Shown in pieces: positions 17,353 through 26,718 of a stretch of 64,000 nt of DNA. The stretch comes from Caldifarciminota bacterium. Lineage in GTDB: Bacteria > Hydrothermota > Tepidihabitantia > SM23-42. The position numbers were made by a program, and so were the translations under genes. The notes beneath the pieces are model-generated. The model did no database searches. It saw nothing but the letters and a program-made list of their open reading frames with translations, and was not told the origin of the DNA. The DNA lies in the NCBI GenBank assembly GCA_027026255.1, contig JALVOT010000018.1:62001-126000 (forward strand), written 5' to 3'. Within the stretch, counting starts at the first letter, position 1. Each line of letters opens with the position of its first letter.

Positions 17353-19208
17353 AGATAAGAAAGTATCTGCCTGGCTATTCCTTCTCCATCAAGACCTACT
17401 ATCTTTAACAAAATCCGACGCGCACCATGTTCAATAAAATTTCCTGGTATACCAATGGAATAAATTTCGGGCCGCGGTTTGATATTCTGAAAAAATTCCC
17501 GCACCGCACTACCAAAACCTCCCTGAATTACATTCTCCTCAACCGTAAAGATAATCTTAACCTTTTTCCCAATCTCTTTTAAAATATCTGCATCCAGGGG
17601 TTTTACAAAACGTCCATTTATGAGAAAAGGCTCAATCCCCCTGGACATCAAAATCTCCCTTGCCTCAATCGATGGTTTCACCATTGAGCCGATTGCAATA
17701 ATTGCAATATCTCTTCCCCGGTTCAGAACCTCTGCCTTACCGATGGGTATCGGTTCAGGATCTTCATTCTCAAAATAACCGCAAGAACCCCGGGGATAAC
17801 GCAGGGCAAATGGTCCTTTATGATAATTAACCGCGGTCTTTAAAAGACCGATTAACTCTTCACCATCCTTTGGTGCCGCAATAACCATATTGGGTATACA
17901 TCTCAGATAAGAAAGATCGAATGGACCGTGATGGGTCGGTCCATCCTCGCCGACCAGTCCGGCCCGGTCAATCGCAAATATAACCGGTACATTTTGTAAA
18001 CAGACATCATGTATAATCTGGTCATAGGCGCGCTGTAAAAATGTAGAATAGATTGCACACACCGGAATAAAACCACTCAAACCAAGTCCTGCCGCCATCG
18101 TCACTGCATGCTGCTCAGTTATACCGACATCAAAAAATCGTTCTGGAATCTCAGTCCGGAACTTTCTCAATCCTGTGCCCAGACACATACCCGCAGTAAT
18201 TGCAACAACCTTCTTATTCTGTTTAGCAAGTCTCACAATCGCATTTCCAAAGACACTGGTAAAAGAAACCGGCTTCTTTTTAACCGCGCCGTCTTCAACC
18301 CGGTACGGTCCTACACCATGGAATATCTCCGGTTTCTCTTCAGCCGGTTTGTATCCCTTTCCTTTTTTTGTCACCACATGAACAATCCTGGGTCCCCTCA
18401 TATCCTTCACCCTTGAAAATGTATCAATCAATTCGTTTAAGCGGTGACCGTTCAAAGGTCCAATATATCGAAATCCCAATTCCTCGAATATCACCGATGG
18501 TGCATAAAGACCCTTTAACGCCTCCTGAATGCGTTTTGCATAATTCCTTGCCCGGTCCCGAAAATATGGGGGAAAACGACCGAAAAATTTCCAGAGGTCA
18601 TCTCGAAACCTGTTATAGGTTCTTGTCGTAATAATCTTATTTAAATACTGAGAAAGTGCCCCAACACTCTCCCCGATTGAACGCTCATTATCATTCAAAA
18701 CAACAATCACATCTTTTTTAAGATGTCCCAAATGATTCAATGCCTCAAATGCCATACCGGCACCTAAGGCACCGTCACCGATTACACTGATGATGTGATA
18801 ATTTTCGTTATTGAAATCCCGGGCCAATGCAAAACCGGTTGCTGCAGAAAGCGAGGTTGAAGAATGCCCGGTATCAAAAACATCATAAGGAGATTCATGC
18901 CTCTTGGGAAAACCACTTATCCCTTTATATTGTCTCAGGGTGTGAAATCTATCTCTGCGACCGGTTATCAACTTCTGGGCATAGGTCTGATGGCCTACAT
19001 CCCAGATGATCTTATCCTGGTCCGCATAAAAAACCCGATAAAGGGCAAGGGTCAATTCAACCACACCCAGGGATGGTGCGATATGCCCCCCGGCCTGGGC
19101 GGTTGTCTCGATAATCTTATCCCTTATCTCCTGGGCAAGCACGGTTAATTCTTCAATTGATAAATTTTTTAAATCTTCAGGTTTGTTAATCTTATCTAAG
19201 TAAGACAT
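17349..19208 (-). CDS. dxs: 1-deoxy-D-xylulose-5-phosphate synthase
   Basis: Dxs joins pyruvate and glyceraldehyde 3-phosphate to make DXP, the first step of the MEP isoprenoid pathway, using thiamine diphosphate. 619 residues, normal length. Seen: DVGHQTYAQKLITGR near the N-terminus, GDGALGAGMAFEALNH with the downstream Asn of the ThDP/Mg site, the catalytic Glu region DVGITEQHAVTMAAGLG, DRAGLVGEDGPTHHG, and the transketolase C-terminal domain. It lies one base after the polyprenyl synthase gene, so precursor supply and chain elongation share an operon. Its ThDP cofactor links it to the thiC and thiE genes of this window. Confidence 0.97.
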   Translation of the reverse strand: MSYLDKINKPEDLKNLSIEELTVLAQEIRDKIIETTAQAGGHIAPSLGVVELTLALYRVFYADQDKIIWDVGHQTYAQKLITGRRDRFHTLRQYKGISGFPKRHESPYDVFDTGHSSTSLSAATGFALARDFNNENYHIISVIGDGALGAGMAFEALNHLGHLKKDVIVVLNDNERSIGESVGALSQYLNKIITTRTYNRFRDDLWKFFGRFPPYFRDRARNYAKRIQEALKGLYAPSVIFEELGFRYIGPLNGHRLNELIDTFSRVKDMRGPRIVHVVTKKGKGYKPAEEKPEIFHGVGPYRVEDGAVKKKPVSFTSVFGNAIVRLAKQNKKVVAITAGMCLGTGLRKFRTEIPERFFDVGITEQHAVTMAAGLGLSGFIPVCAIYSTFLQRAYDQIIHDVCLQNVPVIFAIDRAGLVGEDGPTHHGPFDLSYLRCIPNMVIAAPKDGEELIGLLKTAVNYHKGPFALRYPRGSCGYFENEDPEPIPIGKAEVLNRGRDIAIIAIGSMVKPSIEAREILMSRGIEPFLINGRFVKPLDADILKEIGKKVKIIFTVEENVIQGGFGSAVREFFQNIKPRPEIYSIGIPGNFIEHGARRILLKIVGLDGEGIARQILSYL

Positions 19209-19209
19209 T

Positions 19210-20085
19210 TTAATAGGTCCTTTTCAGAATAAAATCGGTTATATGATTAAAGATTTCAAACTCCTTACCGAAACTCGTAAATCGAGATTTTGCCATCTCT
19301 GCATAACGTCGGGCACGGAATCGTGCACCATCCAATCCATAGACAGAAGGTGCCGTAAGTTTACCTGCATCCTTATCCTTACCCGGCGTCTTACCCAAGC
19401 ATTCTTTCTCACCAATCACATCCAGAATATCATCCGTATATTGAAAGAGCATGCCCATCAAAAGCCCTGCCTTATAAAGCTCATTTATTATCCTCGATGA
19501 AGCCCTGGCCATTATTGCCCCGACCTGGATTGAGACTGCAATAAATTTTGCGGTCTTATTTAGATGGATACTTCTCAAAATCCTCGGGTCGGGTCTATTA
19601 TATTCTTTAATATCAAGGGTCTGGCCGTAAACAACCCCCTTTGGTCCGATTGCCTCACTCACCGCCTTAATCACCGCAATTTTATCCTCATCCGCACCTT
19701 TCGCGTATGTAAAGAGTTCAAAGGCATAGGCAAATAGCCCATCACCAGAAAGGATTGCCCGGGCTTCACCAAACCGCTTATGGGCTGATGCCTTACCCCG
19801 ACGAAAATCGTCATTATCCATTGAAGGCAGATCATCATGAATCAAAGAATAGGTATGAATCAATTCTAAACCACAGGCAATCGGCAGGATATGCTCAAAA
19901 TCGGTTCCCCTGTTCGCTTCATAACTGGTGATTGCAAGAATCGGACGAATCCTCTTACCACCCTCAGTGGAATAATACATCACCTCAAAGAACGGGTTGG
20001 CATCAGAAAAATATTTTTTAATAGCATCATCAACCAGCCTCTTCCGTTCCTTGAGAAAATTGCGGATGTCGAATTCAGTACCCAT
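19210..20085 (-). CDS. ispA: Polyprenyl diphosphate synthase (farnesyl/geranylgeranyl type)
   Basis: A 291-residue trans-prenyltransferase that condenses IPP with allylic diphosphates. Both aspartate-rich motifs are present: DDLPSMDND starting at residue 84, followed by RRGKASAHKRFG, and Y-T-D-D-I-L-D-V near residue 222. GGKRIRP lies at 42-48. I chose ATG 20085 because it gives the usual FPPS/GGPPS length and lies just downstream of a promoter at 20124-20097; the frame is open further up to a TTG at 20148, but that lies upstream of the promoter. The product chain length cannot be told. It is followed by dxs one base later. Confidence 0.92.
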   Translation of the reverse strand: MGTEFDIRNFLKERKRLVDDAIKKYFSDANPFFEVMYYSTEGGKRIRPILAITSYEANRGTDFEHILPIACGLELIHTYSLIHDDLPSMDNDDFRRGKASAHKRFGEARAILSGDGLFAYAFELFTYAKGADEDKIAVIKAVSEAIGPKGVVYGQTLDIKEYNRPDPRILRSIHLNKTAKFIAVSIQVGAIMARASSRIINELYKAGLLMGMLFQYTDDILDVIGEKECLGKTPGKDKDAGKLTAPSVYGLDGARFRARRYAEMAKSRFTSFGKEFEIFNHITDFILKRTY

Positions 20086-20096
20086 TTGCGATATTA

Positions 20097-20124
20097 ATTC
20101 TAATTCAAAAAATCTATTTGTCAA
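20097..20124 (-). promoter_or_regulatory. Promoter of the ispA-dxs-sprA operon
   Basis: On the minus strand: TTGACA (20124-20119), 16-bp spacer, TAGAAT (20102-20097). The ATG at 20085 follows 11 bases later with no clear Shine-Dalgarno sequence, so the 5' leader would be only a few bases long. Confidence 0.6.
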
Positions 20125-20303
20125 TATGGCTGTATGGTATATTTCCAATACCTTTTTCTTGTTCTTCGTGAAATACTAAAAAATGGCAAACCGGTTTTAG
20201 TCATTCAAACTCCGCCGCCTTCCCGGTCTCCCCGATTATGGCGGATTTGCTGGACGGATAATCTTAACAACCAATAAATCAAAAGAGCCGCTTAAAAATA
20301 TCA

Positions 20304-20331
20304 TTGACAAAGATTTCATTTAGATTATAAT
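20304..20331 (+). promoter_or_regulatory. Consensus promoter of the small sorting-domain gene
   Basis: TTGACA (20304-20309), 16-bp spacer, TATAAT (20326-20331). Both boxes are perfect consensus. The ATG at 20349 lies 18 bases on, without a recognisable ribosome-binding site. Confidence 0.75.
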
Positions 20332-20348
20332 AAATTATAGGCGATTTT

Positions 20349-20696
20349 ATGAATTTCATAAAAGGAAATAAATCTGCCATTGCTGAAGAAAACAACAACC
20401 AACCAACCCGGTCATCACAGTTCGGTTTTGCCCCGGATATGCCGAATCTCTTTAAGGGAATCGTCCCGATTACATATACAACTTCAAAACCCGGTCCGGT
20501 TACACTAAGAGTATTCAACAGCTCTGGCCAACTAATAAAAACCCTGGTTAACAATAGATTTGAACCCGCCGGAACCAGGACCATTTCCTGGACACCGCAG
20601 GATGATACCCACCGGTCAATCTCGAACGGCATCTACTTCTTAAGAATTGAATCGCAATCCGAAACAGCAACACATAAGATAATGATTGTAAAATAA
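20349..20696 (+). CDS. Small FlgD-Ig/T9SS sorting-domain-like protein
   Basis: A 115-residue protein that is almost only a C-terminal FlgD-like Ig/T9SS-type domain: a P-I-T-Y-T-T start of the fold, V-T-L-R-V-F-N-S-S-G-Q-L-I-K-T-L, G-T-R-T-I-S-W, and the closing S-N-G-I-Y-F-L-R-I-E followed by H-K-I-M-I-V-K. There is no signal peptide and no upstream functional domain. Such domains normally sit at the end of large secreted proteins, so this may be the surviving end of a cargo gene. However, it has its own perfect promoter and a strong terminator, which argue that it is expressed. I know no function for a free-standing copy. Confidence 0.6.
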   Translation: MNFIKGNKSAIAEENNNQPTRSSQFGFAPDMPNLFKGIVPITYTTSKPGPVTLRVFNSSGQLIKTLVNNRFEPAGTRTISWTPQDDTHRSISNGIYFLRIESQSETATHKIMIVK

Positions 20697-20707
20697 ATAT
20701 TCTATCC

Positions 20708-20746
20708 AAACCGTCCCCATATTTATTATTAATATGGGGACGGTTT
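20708..20746 (+). terminator. Rho-independent terminator
   Basis: A perfect 16-bp stem (20708-20723 with 20731-20746), seven-base loop, followed by ATTTCTG. It sits 11 bases after the stop of the small sorting-domain gene. The T-run is poor, so termination may be partial. Confidence 0.7.
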
Positions 20747-20792
20747 ATTTCTGTAATTTCACTATCTACAACAGCAAATCCATACACCGCCA

Positions 20793-20820
20793 TTGACTTT
20801 AAAAATTTGTTAATTATAAT
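20793..20820 (+). promoter_or_regulatory. Promoter of the membrane glycosyltransferase gene
   Basis: TTGACT (20793-20798), 16-bp spacer, TATAAT (20815-20820). Only five bases separate it from the GTG at 20826, where transcription itself should begin. Confidence 0.7.
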
Positions 20821-20825
20821 AACGG

Positions 20826-22355
20826 GTGTCTCATTTACAACCGATTAAACACATCGACATACATCTAAGGCAAAAAATCAAAAACTTTAATTATAGCCGT
20901 GCCTGCTGGATAATTATCGCAATTGGAATCATTCTGCGGCTTGCCCAATATATATATAATCGCTCCCTTACTGAAGGTGAAGCCGCCCTTGCCCTCAATA
21001 TCGTCCACCGCTCATATTCAGAACTATTAAGACCATTAGACTTCACCCAGGCTGCACCGATCGGTTTTCTTTTTATTGAAAAATTCTTTTTTAATGTAAT
21101 GGGAAACAATGAATATGCACTACGCCTTTTCCCATTAATATCCGGCATTTTCGGAATTTTTCTTTTCTTTAAGCTCACAAAAAAATTTCTCGGGAAAACC
21201 GGTTCCCTTCTTGCCCTTTTATTATTCGCAGTCGGCGACCATCTTATATACTTTTCATCCGAGGTAAAACAGTATTCAAGCGATGTCCTTATCGCCTTAG
21301 TAATTATCCTTACTGCCCTATATGTAATTGAAAAAAGATTCTCATTCAAATCACTCCTCTGTTTTAATATCATCGGTGCAGTTCTCCTCTGGTTCTCCCA
21401 TCCTGCCCTATTCGTATTGAGCGCTGCAGTCCTGGTATTCTTATTAAATATATTGAGAAAGAAACAATGGCCTCTATTTATCCGGGTTCTATTCTTTTCC
21501 ATCATCCCGGCGATAAGTTTTATTATAAATTATCATCTATCACTCCGGGCAATAAGCCAGAATCCTGAATTGATTACCGGATGGCAAAGGGCATTCTTAC
21601 CACTCATCCCCGGGTCAATCAAACAGACCGTGCTATCAGGATACAGCTTTTTGAAGATTTTTAAAACCCCTCTCGGCATCCCTGTCTATGAACTATTTTT
21701 GACCCTGTGCTGCTTTATTATCGGCGCGGTCTATATGTATTATAAACAAAGAAATAAATCATTATTGTTGTTAATACCACTGATACTGACAATCATCGCC
21801 TCCAGCCTTCATCGTTATCCCTTTGCCGGCAGACTATTACTATTTTTGGTTCCGTTAATGCTCATACCGATAACCGAGGGTGTAATCTTTCTCAGCAGAA
21901 ATACCGCCCGGGGTTCAATCCTGGCTGCCCTGGTATTACCCTTTGTATTAACAATCGGCCCCTGTGCAATTGCCAGCTACCATTTGATCAAACCGCGCGC
22001 CCCGGAAGAGCTGCGGCCGGTTCTAAAATATCTCCGGAAAGAGAGAAAAAACAGCGACACAATCTATCTCTATTACGCCTCAATTAATGCCTATAATTAT
22101 TACAAAGAATTTTTCAATCTTACCGGTCCGGTTATCTATGGAAATCCATCCCGGGAAAATTGGTCCAACTATCTGGAGCAGATAAAAAGATTAAAAGGAA
22201 GAAATCGGGTCTGGTTTCTCTTTTCCCATATCTGCACCAGATTTGGTGTTGATGAAGAAAAATTATTTATCTCATATCTTGATATCCTGGGCAGTCAAAT
22301 CAAGGTCTATAAGGCGCCCGGTGCCTCGGCATACCTTTATGACCTCGGTGATTAA
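20826..22355 (+). CDS. Membrane glycosyltransferase, GT39/ArnT-like (PMT_2 family)
   Basis: A 509-residue polytopic membrane protein with roughly ten hydrophobic segments. After the first segment come L-T-E-G-E-A-A-L-A and D-F-T-Q-A-A-P-I-G-F, which match the acidic lumenal loop of the ArnT/PMT_2 clan, then N-N-E-Y-A-L-R-L-F-P. These enzymes move a sugar from a polyprenyl-phosphate donor to lipid or protein at the outer side of the inner membrane. The soluble C-terminal part carries no motif I recognise. The start is a GTG five bases after the -10 box; no later in-frame ATG exists before residue 90. Substrates are unknown, but it lies beside other envelope-sugar genes. Confidence 0.8.
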   Translation: MSHLQPIKHIDIHLRQKIKNFNYSRACWIIIAIGIILRLAQYIYNRSLTEGEAALALNIVHRSYSELLRPLDFTQAAPIGFLFIEKFFFNVMGNNEYALRLFPLISGIFGIFLFFKLTKKFLGKTGSLLALLLFAVGDHLIYFSSEVKQYSSDVLIALVIILTALYVIEKRFSFKSLLCFNIIGAVLLWFSHPALFVLSAAVLVFLLNILRKKQWPLFIRVLFFSIIPAISFIINYHLSLRAISQNPELITGWQRAFLPLIPGSIKQTVLSGYSFLKIFKTPLGIPVYELFLTLCCFIIGAVYMYYKQRNKSLLLLIPLILTIIASSLHRYPFAGRLLLFLVPLMLIPITEGVIFLSRNTARGSILAALVLPFVLTIGPCAIASYHLIKPRAPEELRPVLKYLRKERKNSDTIYLYYASINAYNYYKEFFNLTGPVIYGNPSRENWSNYLEQIKRLKGRNRVWFLFSHICTRFGVDEEKLFISYLDILGSQIKVYKAPGASAYLYDLGD

Positions 22356-22470
22356 ATCTTTTTCTACAATACACTTCATTCGGTAAAATCTTCTATTCAG
22401 CAATCTCTCAATTGCACAATTTCAGAACTGAACAATCGATTACTCCAGTAATTTTTATATTGTCAAATAT

Positions 22471-23535
22471 TCAAAAAATAATCCCCACCCTTTTATATTC
22501 TTCATATATCTTTTTTATTATCCGATGCGGATGGGGAAAATCACGCACCCATCTCAACCCGCGCTCTCTCTTTTTATATCTCAACTCAGCATCGGTTAAA
22601 ATCCGATAAAGAATATCCTCAAAATCTTCCTTTGTTGCCTTGATAAACGGGTGGCCCGGTAAAAGCCCTTCATAATATTCAGGTATCTCTGTTATTGTTG
22701 GAATACCAAGGGCAAGAAATTCAAGTCCGCTCCTTCCATAACCGGTTCCTGCATAATTCCCAATCTGGTCAATACCGATGTCGCAGGTCCTTTTTAATTC
22801 CATACACCTTTTATGAGACACCCCCTCAATCAATAGAAACTCAAATTTTACTCTCCGCTTCAATCGATTGACTGCCTCAATAATATCCGCAGTCCCCTTG
22901 GCACCCCGGCGGGTGGGTGAATGCCCGACTCTCAATATCTTATTCTCCTGTTTACGCGGCGTAATCTTCTCCGCCTCAAATGGGATGGGAACAAAAATTA
23001 AAGTCGGGTCAATCACAGTATGATCTAATTCAGAAGTGAATCTCAATTCAGCCCGTTCCCGAAGATAAGGGTTCATCCCGGATTTTCTCAAATCCGTGCC
23101 GAAGAAATGGGTGACAATATGTTTATCCTTCAATCTCTTTAAAATACGGTCTCCATAGATAAATGGCATATCCCCATCAAAATGATAGACATCAAACTCA
23201 CCCAGCCCGTATTTATCCCAGACCACAGATAATTTATAAAGCCAGAAAAGGTCGCGCACCTTCAAGAAGACTTTTTCACTAAACGCAGCACCCTTCATCT
23301 TCATCCTCAACTCACACTCCGGCACATTCACATTGGCACGACCTGTCAATTTTCTCAATCCCCGGATTACATCTGAACCGAGAAGCGGATAATTTAACAG
23401 TACCCCATTGGGAAATCCCAATCTTGAACGCACCATCGTCACCAGCACCCCTTCATCTCCATAGATACTGTGTGCCCGGCTTAAAAGCCCGGGCACATCC
23501 TGGATATTTTCAGGTGCAAGATGGAGTATACGCAT
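22471..23535 (-). CDS. Glycosyltransferase, GT4-like
   Basis: A 354-residue GT-B fold transferase. The C-terminal half shows L-R-V-G-H-S-P-T-R-R-G-A-K-G-T (start of the donor domain), D-I-G-I-D-Q, and Y-G-R-S-G-L-E-F-L-A-L-G-I-P-T-I, the E-x7-E-like donor-sugar site of family 4. The start at 23535 follows GAGGGG. It is followed, in transcription order, by a 115-base region without a gene (22356-22470) before the converging membrane glycosyltransferase. Upstream lie two sugar-nucleotide epimerases and another glycosyltransferase, so the cluster probably builds an envelope glycan. Confidence 0.8.
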   Translation of the reverse strand: MRILHLAPENIQDVPGLLSRAHSIYGDEGVLVTMVRSRLGFPNGVLLNYPLLGSDVIRGLRKLTGRANVNVPECELRMKMKGAAFSEKVFLKVRDLFWLYKLSVVWDKYGLGEFDVYHFDGDMPFIYGDRILKRLKDKHIVTHFFGTDLRKSGMNPYLRERAELRFTSELDHTVIDPTLIFVPIPFEAEKITPRKQENKILRVGHSPTRRGAKGTADIIEAVNRLKRRVKFEFLLIEGVSHKRCMELKRTCDIGIDQIGNYAGTGYGRSGLEFLALGIPTITEIPEYYEGLLPGHPFIKATKEDFEDILYRILTDAELRYKKRERGLRWVRDFPHPHRIIKKIYEEYKRVGIIF

Positions 23536-23581
23536 TAATTCCCCTCAAACTGTCGGTGCTGAATTTATCATTAGTTTGTGG

Positions 23582-24424
23582 TTATTTCTCAAAAGATTTT
23601 CTTAATGCGGAGTCAAGCGGAGTTTGTTTAAATCCAAGCAGCTTCTTTGCCCGGGAACAATCACCGGATAAATTAAGCTTACCGGTCTTCACCGCCTTCG
23701 GTTTTTTCTTGATTATCTCACCAATCTTTGTAATTAATTCACTAACCTTTATTGTTTCACCGCAAAGATTAAAAACTTCCTTTCCCTTAAACTGAAGTAT
23801 TCTAAGTAGAGGCTCAACAATATCGTCAACAAAGGTTATACCGATACGCTCATAAGGTGTATCAATCGCATCACCACGAGCAATGCTATTGTAAATATCC
23901 GCAACAAGCCCCTGCCTCACCGATTTGCCGAACGGAAAGAAAACCCTTACTGTATTAATACTAAAATAGCGGGTGTAGTATTTCAGAAGATATTCAGCCT
24001 GAAATTTCGTCGTTGCATAGAAATTATGCGCCTTATACCCACTCGACTCGGTAAGATTCTCACCCTGACCATAAACCTCGCCGCTGGAAAGATAGATAAA
24101 CCTCTCCACCCCGACATTCTTCGCCCAGTCAAGCAGAAGCAGGGTGGTTAAGGTATTTGCCTTAAAGACCCCGGGAAAACTTCCCTGATAAAGTTCATAT
24201 ATATGGAAGACATTCTTCACCTTCCTGGGCAGCCCCTTTGTGATATGCTGTTCCTGGGCGAACTTCACAAACCCATATTTAAGATTCATCTTGCCCAGAA
24301 AGGACATCGGCACATCCTTGGGTGAAGGAAATACCGTATAGACTGATTCCCGCCGCTCTAACAACTTAAGAATCAACTTTTCACCCAGACCGAATGGACT
24401 GGTAATGAGATTGGTCATTTCCAT
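23582..24424 (-). CDS. NAD-dependent sugar epimerase/dehydratase (extended SDR)
   Basis: A 280-residue short extended SDR protein. The N-terminus (T-S-P-F-G-L-G-E-K-L) is a degenerate G-x-x-G-x-x-G nucleotide site. The catalytic pair is Y-A-T-T-K, preceded by a S-S-G-E-V-Y-G serine strand. It probably acts on a nucleotide sugar such as a dTDP- or UDP-hexose. The C-terminal substrate region is shorter than usual. The ATG at 24424 lies five bases after a TATAAT box, so the message is probably leaderless although the gene follows another epimerase on the same strand. Confidence 0.8.
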   Translation of the reverse strand: MEMTNLITSPFGLGEKLILKLLERRESVYTVFPSPKDVPMSFLGKMNLKYGFVKFAQEQHITKGLPRKVKNVFHIYELYQGSFPGVFKANTLTTLLLLDWAKNVGVERFIYLSSGEVYGQGENLTESSGYKAHNFYATTKFQAEYLLKYYTRYFSINTVRVFFPFGKSVRQGLVADIYNSIARGDAIDTPYERIGITFVDDIVEPLLRILQFKGKEVFNLCGETIKVSELITKIGEIIKKKPKAVKTGKLNLSGDCSRAKKLLGFKQTPLDSALRKSFEK

Positions 24425-24429
24425 TTTTT

Positions 24430-24458
24430 ATTATAACATAAATTTAAAAATCCGTCAA
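24430..24458 (-). promoter_or_regulatory. Internal promoter ahead of the short epimerase gene
   Basis: On the minus strand: TTGACG (24458-24453), 17-bp spacer, TATAAT (24435-24430). Its -35 box directly abuts the stop codon of the upstream gene, and the ATG at 24424 follows the -10 box by five bases. Confidence 0.6.
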
Positions 24459-25547
24459 TCAAGCATCTTTTTCCATCAATTCCCGAAGCGGTAATTCCTT
24501 CTGGACATTATAGATTTCCTCAATCATCTTCTTTATATTATATGTATAATGCCAGTCCGGATAATGTTTTTTGAACTTATCAACATTACTGATATACCAG
24601 ATGTGGTCGCCTATCCGATTCTTCTCTTCATAAACAAATTTTACCGGGCGTCCAGAAATCTCCTGAATGATATCGATCGCCTCAAGGATGGAACAATTAC
24701 TGTAGCGTGAACCACCCATATTATATACCTCACCACATCGAGGATTTTTGAAAAAGTGATAAAATGTATTCACCAGGTCATAAGAGTGGATATTGTCCCG
24801 GACCTGTTTTCCCTTATAACCATAGATATGATAGGTAACACCGGTAATCGCGCAGCGCACCAGATATGAAAGAAATCCATGGAGCCGGGTTCCAGAATGG
24901 GCCGGGCCGGTCAGGCAGCCGCCGCGGAAACATACCGTCTTCATCCCAAAATATCGACCGTATTCCTGAACCAAGACATCTGCCGCAACCTTTGACGCCC
25001 CGAATAATGAATGGAGGCTGTCATCAATACTCATCGTCTCATCAATCCCATTATAATAGGGGTGATTTTCCTCAATCTCATACCTCTTTTCAAGCTCCAC
25101 CAGGGGAAGGCGGTTCGGTGTATCACCATAGACCTTATTGGTTGAGGTGAAGATAAAGACCGCATCCGGAGCAAACTGTCGGGTTGCCTCAAGCATATTA
25201 AGGGTACCGTTGGCATTAACCGTAAAGTCGGTTATCGGTTCTCGTGCCGCCCAGTCATGGGAAGGCTGTGCCGCAGTATGAATCACAATGCCGGGTTTAT
25301 ACTTTTTCAACAACCCCGCCACCGCATCATAATCCCGGATATCAATTTTATGATGCTGATAATGTCTTCCAAACCTCTTTTCCAGCCTCTGCCTCATCCA
25401 ATCGGTCGATGCCTCCTTACCAAAGAAATAGGCACGCATATCATTATCAATACCGATAACATCAAACCCCTTATCAACAAAAAATCTTACCGATTCTGAA
25501 CCGATCAGACCTGCAGAACCAGTAATAACTGCCCGATTATTTGACAT
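24459..25547 (-). CDS. NAD-dependent epimerase, CDP-tyvelose/paratose 2-epimerase-like
   Basis: A 362-residue extended SDR enzyme. The N-terminal GSAGLIGSE gives the dinucleotide site, and later come [18 protein letters not shown] and [12 protein letters not shown]. This set I associate with CDP-tyvelose/CDP-paratose 2-epimerase-type enzymes. At the usual Tyr-x-x-x-Lys catalytic pair the sequence reads F-G-A-S-K, so the tyrosine is replaced. It may still be active with another general acid, as some members of this subgroup appear to share Phe here (memory, not checked). A ribosome site AAGGAGG precedes the start, four bases after the upstream stop. Confidence 0.8.
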   Translation of the reverse strand: MSNNRAVITGSAGLIGSESVRFFVDKGFDVIGIDNDMRAYFFGKEASTDWMRQRLEKRFGRHYQHHKIDIRDYDAVAGLLKKYKPGIVIHTAAQPSHDWAAREPITDFTVNANGTLNMLEATRQFAPDAVFIFTSTNKVYGDTPNRLPLVELEKRYEIEENHPYYNGIDETMSIDDSLHSLFGASKVAADVLVQEYGRYFGMKTVCFRGGCLTGPAHSGTRLHGFLSYLVRCAITGVTYHIYGYKGKQVRDNIHSYDLVNTFYHFFKNPRCGEVYNMGGSRYSNCSILEAIDIIQEISGRPVKFVYEEKNRIGDHIWYISNVDKFKKHYPDWHYTYNIKKMIEEIYNVQKELPLRELMEKDA

Positions 25548-25551
25548 AAGC

Positions 25552-26718
25552 TTACCTCCTTAATCTTTTAAGAGAACGATCAATCTGATTCAAAATAATA
25601 TCATTTGCATGCAGACTGTGACCACCCAGGAGCCGGGCCTTTTCGCACATTGTCTGATATCTTCTCTTATCCTGCAAAACCCCTTTGATACATTCACCCA
25701 GCCCCACAGCGTCCTTCAGCCATTCACCTGCCCCATTATCCCTGATAAATTGAGCAAACCTCAATTCCTGGGCTGAACCGGCCCGGGGTGAAATAACAAC
25801 CATTGGCCGTGCCAGGCTCAATGCCTCGGCGATGGTTACCGAACCCGGTTTACTTACAACTATTTCTGATGCCCACATCAATTCATCAACATTGGACACA
25901 ACCCCAAAGATATGGAGTGGAATCCGGGTCTGTGATTTAAGTTCATTCAGTCGATTATAAACCTCTCTATTCTTACCACAGACCACAATAATCTGAACAT
26001 CCAATCGTGCATCAAGAATTGACTTGACTGCACCATAAAAATCGATCATTGTCCCCAGAAGTCCGCCCATCATCAAAACTGTTGCTGTCTTTAATTTTAG
26101 ACCAAGCTGCTGCTTTATCTTAAGTCTTGGTCTCTTTGCGGTCAAGGTAAAACTATGCCTTATGGGCATACCGGAAACCGTTATCTTCTCCTCGGGTACC
26201 CGATAATCAATCAACTCCCTTTTTATAATTTCATTCGCTACATAATAATGGTCAACATCATCATTAATCCAAAGACCATGCGCGGCAAGGTCAATAATCG
26301 CAGTATGAAAATCAGCCTTAAACCAGTCTTTAAAAACACCGGAAATCGCATTAATCTCGGGTTGAATGGAAATAATTATATCCGGCTTATTATAAAGATA
26401 ATACAACTTCTCCCTGGTGCGGCTCGCTTCGTATAAAACTGCCTGGGCAAAGCGGTATGAGCCAATCATCACCGGATTCTTCTTCTGTAAATTTTTATAA
26501 CCATACTTATAGACCTTCTTTAATTTCAGGTCTCCATATCTTCCCAGGGTATCGATAAATGACATTATCCTGGAAAAATCAAGCAGATTGATAAGTCGGG
26601 GGAAAAATCTTTCTGAGTGATATTTTTCAATAAAATCATAAAGTGCCTTACAGGGATATGTATGCCCACCCTTACGAGAACTGTAGATAACCCAGAGGTG
26701 AAATCTTTTACTGTTCAA
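25552..26718 (-). CDS. Glycosyltransferase, MurG/MGDG-synthase-like (GT28)
   Basis: A 388-residue GT-B protein. The N-terminus ([10 protein letters not shown]) resembles the Gly-rich acceptor loop of MGDG synthases and MurG, and the middle (D-L-A-A-H-G-L-W, then Y-Y-V-A-N-E-I-I) matches the MGDG-synthase N-domain. The C-terminal donor domain has V-L-M-M-G-G-L-L-G, a [19 protein letters not shown] signature, and P-R-A-G-S-A-Q-E. Such enzymes add a sugar to diacylglycerol or lipid carriers. The start lies within the end of the cyclophilin gene (11-base overlap). Confidence 0.8.
   Translation of the reverse strand: MNSKRFHLWVIYSSRKGGHTYPCKALYDFIEKYHSERFFPRLINLLDFSRIMSFIDTLGRYGDLKLKKVYKYGYKNLQKKNPVMIGSYRFAQAVLYEASRTREKLYYLYNKPDIIISIQPEINAISGVFKDWFKADFHTAIIDLAAHGLWINDDVDHYYVANEIIKRELIDYRVPEEKITVSGMPIRHSFTLTAKRPRLKIKQQLGLKLKTATVLMMGGLLGTMIDFYGAVKSILDARLDVQIIVVCGKNREVYNRLNELKSQTRIPLHIFGVVSNVDELMWASEIVVSKPGSVTIAEALSLARPMVVISPRAGSAQELRFAQFIRDNGAGEWLKDAVGLGECIKGVLQDKRRYQTMCEKARLLGGHSLHANDIILNQIDRSLKRLRR

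Noticed and set aside
20086-20148. Extended N-terminus of the polyprenyl synthase from TTG 20148
   Set aside because: It lies upstream of a good promoter (20124-20097), and the extra residues do not resemble the family.
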